DNA from: Dillenia suffruticosa
Taxonomy: Eukaryota; Streptophyta; Magnoliopsida; Dilleniales; Dilleniaceae
Assembly (NCBI GenBank): GCA_033439265.1
Contig: JAVTVX010000024.1
Location: 20,692,501 to 20,756,500, forward strand
Length of the DNA stretch: 64,000 nucleotides
Reading direction: 5' to 3'
A model generated the notes under the pieces. It saw only the letters and a list, made by a program, of their open reading frames with translations, was not told the origin of the DNA and made no database searches. Position 1 is the first letter of the stretch, and each line of letters opens with the position of its first letter. Both the position numbers and the translations under genes were made by a program. Positions 58,210 through 64,000 of this stretch are shown piece by piece.

Positions 58210-61200
58210 TATCACTTCATTTCTATCATTCCCAAATCCCTTCTTAATTCACAAAACCTATTTTTATCCAAGGGTTTAGTGAGAATATAGGCAATTTATT
58301 TTTGAGTGTCAATGTACTCAAGAATAATCTCATTCTTTAGAACGTGATCTTGAATGAAATGATATCTTACTTCTATGTGTTTGGCTCGTGAGTGATGCAT
58401 AGGGTTCTTTGTGAGATTTATTACACTTGTGTTATCACTCTTGATTAGTATACAATCAAAATCTAGCCCGTAATCTTTCATTTAGTGTTTGATCCAAAGA
58501 ATCTGTGCTGTGCACTGTCCAGCTGAAATATATTCAGATTCCGTTGTTGACAAAGTCATACTGCTTTGCTTCTTCGAAGACCATGATACCAGCATATTTC
58601 TGAAGAATTGACAAGTGCTACTTGTGCTTTTTCTATCCACTTTGCATCCAGCAAAATCAGCATCACAAAACTCATGCAGTTGGAAACTCGAATTTCTGTC
58701 ATACCAAAGTCCTAAGTGTGTCGTTTCTTTTAAGTATCTTAAAGATTCTTTTGACTGCAACTAAGTGGGACTCTTTAGGATCTGACTGAAATCTAGTACA
58801 AAAACATACGCTGAATTGTATGTCAAGTTTTGAAGCAGTAAGATAGAGTAACGACTCAATCATGCTTCTATAAAGTTTTGACAAATTGACTTACCATTTT
58901 CATCTTTTTCTAGCTCAATGTTTGTGCTCATTGGTGTTGCATTTCCCTTACAGTCACCAAGCTCAAATCTTTTAATTAAATCTCTTGCATATTTTGATTG
59001 ATTTATGAAGATTCCATTTTCAGATTGTTTGATTTGCAGACCAAGAAAATAGTTTAGCTCACCCATCACACTCATTTCAAATTCTCCTTGTATTTTGACT
59101 GTTAATTCCTCACACATTCTAGTACTAGTTTCTCCAAATATTATGTCAACTATGGATATTTGTATGATCAAGAAATTATCATCTCTCTTTTTAACAAACA
59201 AAGTGGTATCTACTTTCCCTCGTACAAAGTCATTTTCTATCAAAAAATTACTTAATCTTTCATACCAAACTCTAGGAGCTTGTTTCAGTCCATATAAGGC
59301 ATTGGTTAGTTTGTACACATGTTCAGGACACTTAGGATCTTCAAATCCTGGAGGTTGTTCAACGTACACTGTTTCATTTAAATACGCATTTAAAAATACA
59401 CTTTTAACATCCATTTGATACAACTTAAATTTCATGAAACAGAAGAAGGCAAGCAATATCCTTATGGCTTCTAATCTTGCTATTGGTGTATACGTTTCAT
59501 CGTAATCAATTCCTTTCTCTTGACTGTAACCTTTGACCACTAATCTTGCTTTGTTTCTTGTGATTGTGTCAAATTTATCAAACTTATTTCTGAAAACCCA
59601 TTTGGTTCCATTTACTGATTGATCTATAGGTCTAGACACCAAATTTAATATCTTATTTCTTTCAAACTAATTCAGTTTATCTTGCATTGCCATAATCCAA
59701 TGTTTATCTTCTAAAGCTTCATTCACGTTTTTGGGTTCACTCTGAGAAATAAAAGCCACATACTCACATTGATTGTGGATTGCAGTTCTTACTCCAGAGC
59801 TAATGCTCCCAATTATGTTTTCTGGATTTACATCTTTCCTAATTTGAGGGAATTTGATCTCCTGCTCTTGCTGTATATCATTTCTTTCCTCCTGCACCGT
59901 GAAATCATTTGACTCCTCCTTTTGATTATTTATTTCATCAGACAAACTAATATCATTTAATTTCTCAGATATATCTTCATCATCCAATATTCTTTGATTG
60001 ATATCATTTTCTTCGGCAAATTCTACTCGAATTGACTCTTCCACTATCATGCTCCTTTTATTGTAAACTCTATAAGTTTTGCTTGCTAAAGAGTAGTCTA
60101 GAAAGATTCTTTCATCACTTTTGGTATCAAATTTTCCTAATGCTTCTTTTCCATTGTTCAACACAGAGCATTTACATCCAAACACCCTAAAATATGTTAT
60201 ATTCGGTTTCCTCCCTTTGTAAAGTTCGTAAGGGGTTTTCTTTAGGACTGGTCTCACTTGAGCTCTATTCAAAATATAGCATGATATGTTCACTGTTTCT
60301 GGCCAAAAGAATTTAGATAGATTATTTTCACAAATCATTATTCTAGCCATTTCTTGGAGGGTTCTATTTTTCCTGTCTATCACTCCATTTTGTTGAGGTG
60401 TTTTAGGAGTTGAGAAGTTGTGGTCAATACCATAATAATTACAGAATTCATCCATGGTTTTGTTTTCAAATTCCTTTTCATGATCACTTCTAATGCTCTT
60501 AATAAACACTCCCTTTTCATTTTGAATTTTCTTGTATAGTCTAATGAATCTAGAGTAATAATCAATTATTACAAAACCATAATGTTTTCCTACTAAGCTT
60601 TGGGTAGGTCCAAACAAATCAATATGAAGAAGTTCTAGAAGACTTCCTGTTGATACACAATTTTTAGATTTAAAGGATATTTTTGTTTGCTTTCCTTTTA
60701 TATATGCATCACACAATTTGTCCTTTTCAAATTTCAATTTTGAAAAACTCTTAATTATATTTTTCCTAACTAGTTTTGAAATTGTGTCCATACTAGCATG
60801 TCATAATCTTCTATGCCATAGTTATGAAGAATTATTATTTATAGCAACTAAACATGATTCATTTGAGGGTTCTAAGAGATCTAAATCAATTGCATATATG
60901 TTTCCTCTTCTAGGGCCAATAAACTTTATAAGTCCAGAGGATTTATCAATAATGGAACATGCATTAGTCTCAAACAATACAGAAGAGCCTTTATCACACA
61001 GTTGACTAACACTCAACAAGCTAAATTTCAGTCCGAACACAAACAATATATTTTGAATTTGAGATTCAGATGACTTACCTCCAATATTACCTATGCCGAC
61101 AACCTTCCCTTTTGAATTGTCTCCAAATGCAACCTTTCCACATTTCTTGCTTTCAAGGTAGGAAAATTTCGATGCATCTCCATGTCTTGAACAGCCACTA

Positions 61201-61300
61201 TCTATACACCATACAAACTTGCCGGAAGATTCTCTTGACTTTAAACATACTTGCAGTGAGAAGACAATCATACTTTTGCCTTTAGTACCCATATCTTTTT
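58210..61300 (-). pseudogene. Pol region of Sirevirus B (protease, integrase, RT, RNase H)
   Basis: Protease: CIDSGCSRHGDASKFSYLES (near 61205). Integrase: a 374-codon open stretch (60791-59667) with FSTPKTPQQNGVIDRKNRTL. RT: a 260-codon open stretch (59642-58860) with GTKWVFRNKFDKFDTITRNK, YSQEKGIDYDETYTPIARLE and YVEQPPGFEDPKCPEHVYKL. RNase H: SWSSKKQSSMTLSTTESEYI (near 58580). Better preserved than A. Confidence 0.93.
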
Positions 61301-61426
61301 GGGTCCAGCTAAGTTACTGATGAATTTATCTTTGGGGTTTCATGTTAAGGTTGTTCTTAAGGAGTTCAGAAACCAGCAATCATAAATTGAGTATCCATTT
61401 TTCTTATAGTGGGTGCAATGTTTGAT

Positions 61427-63094
61427 TTATGCTCTTGGTTTCTTAGTTTTGTTTAAAGCCATGTTTCTAAATCTACAAACTTCAGATTTGTGCCCAACCT
61501 TCATGCACGTGTGACATCTTTTTAGTTTGGCATTTTCAGAGCTTGACACAAAGAATCTATGTAATCCTTTTTGTGTTTGGTTAGGGTTGAATTCTAATCC
61601 TGCCTTGTCAAACACAGCTTTTTGAATTTTTAGCATGGCATCTAACTTTTCTTGGTCTGAGATGAATTTTATTTGGACAATGTTTAACCTACTATTCTTT
61701 TTTTTCAAAATTTATAATTCTTTCTTTAAAAGCATGTTTTCATTTACAAGAATGTCATTATCTTTTTCTGAACAATCAATATTTAGTTTCTTCTTAACTT
61801 CATCAACGTATAGTTCCAATTCAGCATTTTTTCTTTTTAGTTCATTCGCTTCACTTTTTAATTTTTCTAAAACTTTAACATTTTCAATCAGCTCTTTCCT
61901 TAACAGATTATTTTTCCTTTTAAGTCTTTTTAATTCTTTTAGTGATTCTACTAAGAATTCACGTAATTCAGAAATAGAAAAGTCATTTTCAGATTCAGAA
62001 CATGATGAATAGAGAGTGGAGTTTATCTAACTATCAGAAGATTCTTCATTTACCATGAAACAAATATTTACTTGTTCTTCATTTTGCTCTTCATCACTTA
62101 AGTTTGAATCTTCATCACTCCATGCAGCAAGTACCTTTTTCTTTTTCTTTTCTTTTCGGTCCTTTTTATGCTTCTTATCATCCTCTTTGAGAGAGAGATA
62201 GTCAGCCTTCATATGTCCCAACTTCTTGCATTCAAAGCATCTGATTTTTTCTTTCTTTTCTTGCTTTTTGAAGAATGGCTTGTTTTTATTCCTCTTCCTC
62301 ATCATGAATTTTCTGAATTTTCTTGCTAAAAGAGCTTCATCCTCTTCGTCTTCTTCTTCTTCTGAACTAGATATGGTTTCCTCATTGTCAGCCTTCAAGG
62401 CTTCCCCTTTGCCCCTTTCTTCTTTAGTTGGTTCCTTTACGTTCAGCTTTATCTCATGGGTTATCAATGATCCCACGAACTCATCCATTGTCAGAGTCTC
62501 AAGATTCTTGGACTCCTCAATTGCTGTCACCTTGAGCTCCCAAGACTTTGGTAGACTTTTCAAAATTTTGTCCACCATGTCTTCTTGAGGAATTCCTTTT
62601 CCAAGTAGTCTGAACTCATTTGTTACCTTATTAAATCTTATGATCATTTCATTGATTGTTTCTCCATCTTTCATTTTGAAGACTTCATATTCATGTTTCA
62701 GCAATCTGATTTTGCTCTTACGTACTTGGTCAGTTCCTTCATAGGTGGCCTCAAGTCTTTCCCAAATCTCCTTTGCTGTTATGCAAGAAGAGACTCGATT
62801 ATATTCATTGACTCTCAGTGCAAGGTGAAGAAGATTGATGGCTTTGAAGTTGGCTTGATAAGCTTTCTTTTGTTCCATAGTCATGTTCTTCAATTTTACC
62901 GGCACACGAACTCTATCTATCTCTTCGGTAGAGAATTCGACACCTTCTTCGATAATTTCTCATACATTTAGGTCTTGTGCAATGATGAAGTTGTGCATTC
63001 TTTGCTTCCAGAAGCTGAAGTTGCTTCCATTGAAGAATGATGCACGGTTGGTTGAGTAAACTTCCACTGGTACATTGTCACCGTTAATTGCCAT
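61427..63094 (-). pseudogene. Gag region of Sirevirus B
   Basis: It starts at ATG 63094. A 292-codon open stretch (62905-62027) carries KEIWERLEATYEGTDQVRKS, an acidic Ser tract (SSSEEEEDEEDEALLARK) and the zinc knuckle CFECKKLGHMKADY. The coiled-coil part and a second zinc finger (CHTCMKVGHKSEVC, near 61510) follow. Confidence 0.9.
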
Positions 63095-63136
63095 TTGGAT
63101 CTTTGGTGTTGAGCTGTTAAGCTTTTGACAACACCC

Positions 63137-63148
63137 GCTCTGATACTA
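63137..63148 (-). other. Primer-binding site of Sirevirus B
   Basis: The minus strand reads TAGTATCAGAGC, one base from the tRNA-Met complement seen in A, two bases inside the LTR end. Confidence 0.85.
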
Positions 63149-63150
63149 AT

Positions 63151-64000
63151 TGTTATTCAACTAAAGGGGAGGGGTGAATAGTTAAATATAGATTTTTTGA
63201 AACTTTTTCAATATTTTAAAACTTTATGACAATAAATGAAATCAAGTAAAGAGAATATAAAGAATTTTTATAGTGGTTCCACCAAACCCGTTGTACGTCC
63301 ACTCCCAGGCTCCCCCTGGATTTTTCACTAAATGTTTGGTTTTCAAACTTGATTACAGGCTCAAGTTAAATTTCAAACAGTGTTACGTCTGAACACTACA
63401 ATTTAATCTCACATAAACTGAATTTGGGCTTTTCTGGACTTAAGGCAGTGTCGCACACTCCTTAATCTTTGACACTCAAATTAATCTATAAAAGAATGTC
63501 AAGAATTGAGGCTTACTTTCCTTGAATTTGACAAAATGAAAATATTCGAAGAGACACTCAATACAATTAAGACTTTCAAGTGCACAGAGATCAGTTGTTG
63601 TTTTGTATTAAATATAGCTTTTTAATTATTGTAATGTCTCTCATTGTCTTTCTATCATCTTTTGCTTCTCTGTATTTATTAGGGCATTTAATCGATCCAT
63701 TGAAAGTTGGTGGTGGTTATTGCATTCGAACGTTGGCGTTTAATTTCCGCAATTAAAGCTTCTGCGACTGTTCCTTCCTTTGCGCTGAAGTTTCGTTCTT
63801 TTTACTAGCGCCTCTTTTAAATAGGTCAGTCAGACTTTGTTTGCTCTGTATTTGAATGTTAGCTTTAATAGAATAGGAAATATTTCAAAGATCGAAGAAA
63901 CAAGTAGTCCGTTAGGTCAAAAAATGTCTCCCAAATTTGGGTTCTGACACACGCAGGTCGACAAGTCTATTGAGAACATCGACCTGAATTTGAATCATTC
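63151..64000 (-). repeat. 5' LTR of Sirevirus B (first 850 bp in window)
   Basis: On the plus strand it starts TGTTATTCAACTAAAGGGG and matches 53959 onwards. The GTCGAC-rich part begins near 63955. Confidence 0.92.

Larger units (their letters stand above)
38693..64000 (+). mobile_element. Copia element C, host of two Sirevirus insertions (fossil, continues past the window)
   Basis: Visible parts on the plus strand are the LTR (38693-39202), the leader, gag and the start of protease (40326-41305), then, after Sirevirus A, the rest of protease and integrase (52756-53958), which is cut by Sirevirus B. The two sides of A fit the same reading region: IDSGCTIYITN and GSRVKA before it, LQLERVFYVPKFSKKLISI after it. 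RT, RNase H and the 3' LTR should lie beyond 64000. It is broken in many places and older than both insertions. Confidence 0.75.
53959..64000 (-). mobile_element. Sirevirus B (Ty1/copia, SIRE/Maximus type), truncated by window end
   Basis: Minus-strand element of the same family as A. Read from its 5' end: 5' LTR (beyond 64000 to 63151), primer-binding site (63148-63137), gag (63094-61427), pol (61300-58210), envelope-like ORF (57745-56672), polypurine tract and 3' LTR (55805-53959). The left flank is AAACC (53954-53958); the right flank is outside the window. LTRs differ by about 10% over 480 bases by eye, so its age is similar to A. Better preserved than A, with perhaps six to ten breaks. 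Confidence 0.93.

Noticed and set aside
62226-62588. Plus-strand open frames opposite Sirevirus B gag (and similar ones opposite A and B pol)
   Set aside because: Shadows of the gag and pol coding strands.

Overview
This is a nuclear window from a flowering plant, most likely a eudicot. It is AT-rich and dominated by decayed transposable elements. The evidence is an intron-bearing, telo-box-marked gene for mitochondrial ribosomal protein bL12, plant-type Sirevirus and other Ty1/copia elements, Tat-like Ty3/gypsy elements with an antisense ORF, a plant RTE-type LINE, and two relics of ordinary plant genes. I cannot name the species.

Layout. 1-6690: a non-coding block of about 3.1-3.3 kb present twice in tandem (288-3383 and 3384-6690). 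The second copy carries a 1.1-kb insertion made largely of degenerate TTTAGAGAGAGAAAA-like repeats. 7450-8091 (minus): the one gene that looks intact, a mitochondrial bL12, with a probable 5'UTR intron and a telo-box upstream. 10215-10905: a copia integrase relic interrupted by a small retroposed insertion with 17-bp target duplications. 11460-14505 (minus): a nearly full-length but dead RTE LINE. 14930-16050: unclassified sequence, perhaps an LTR remnant. 17355-19115 (plus): the last two exons of an oligopeptidase B-like serine peptidase, frameshifted. 19376-20687 (minus): a broken gene for a multi-pass membrane protein, next to an array rich in AAGCTT. 22140-23820 (minus): a copia RT/RNase H relic.

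23825-36010: two Tat-like gypsy elements of opposite orientation whose 3' LTRs face each other across 0.7 kb. In both I see gag and protease but no polymerase parts. Both carry an ORF on the antisense strand and a minisatellite between protease and that ORF. 36020-36775: an A-rich degenerate array. 36855-38334: mostly unassigned sequence.

38335-64000: a nest. A copia element (its LTR at 38693-39202, gag from 40326) is split by two Sirevirus insertions of opposite orientation. Element A lies at 41306-52750 (plus; complete ends, 1.96-kb LTRs, 5-bp target duplication). Element B runs from 53959 past the window end (minus). Both Sireviruses have gag, pol and an envelope-like ORF, are broken, and show about 10% difference between their LTRs by eye. 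Their LTRs are packed with variants of CTTGTCGACCTG.

Host function in the window rests on the bL12m gene. Everything else recognised is mobile-element or pseudogene material. I found no tRNA, rRNA, CRISPR array or biosynthetic cluster, and no clearly new working system. The most unusual items are the convergent Tat pair with its antisense ORF and minisatellites, the GTCGAC-rich Sirevirus LTRs, and the double Sirevirus insertion into one older copia.
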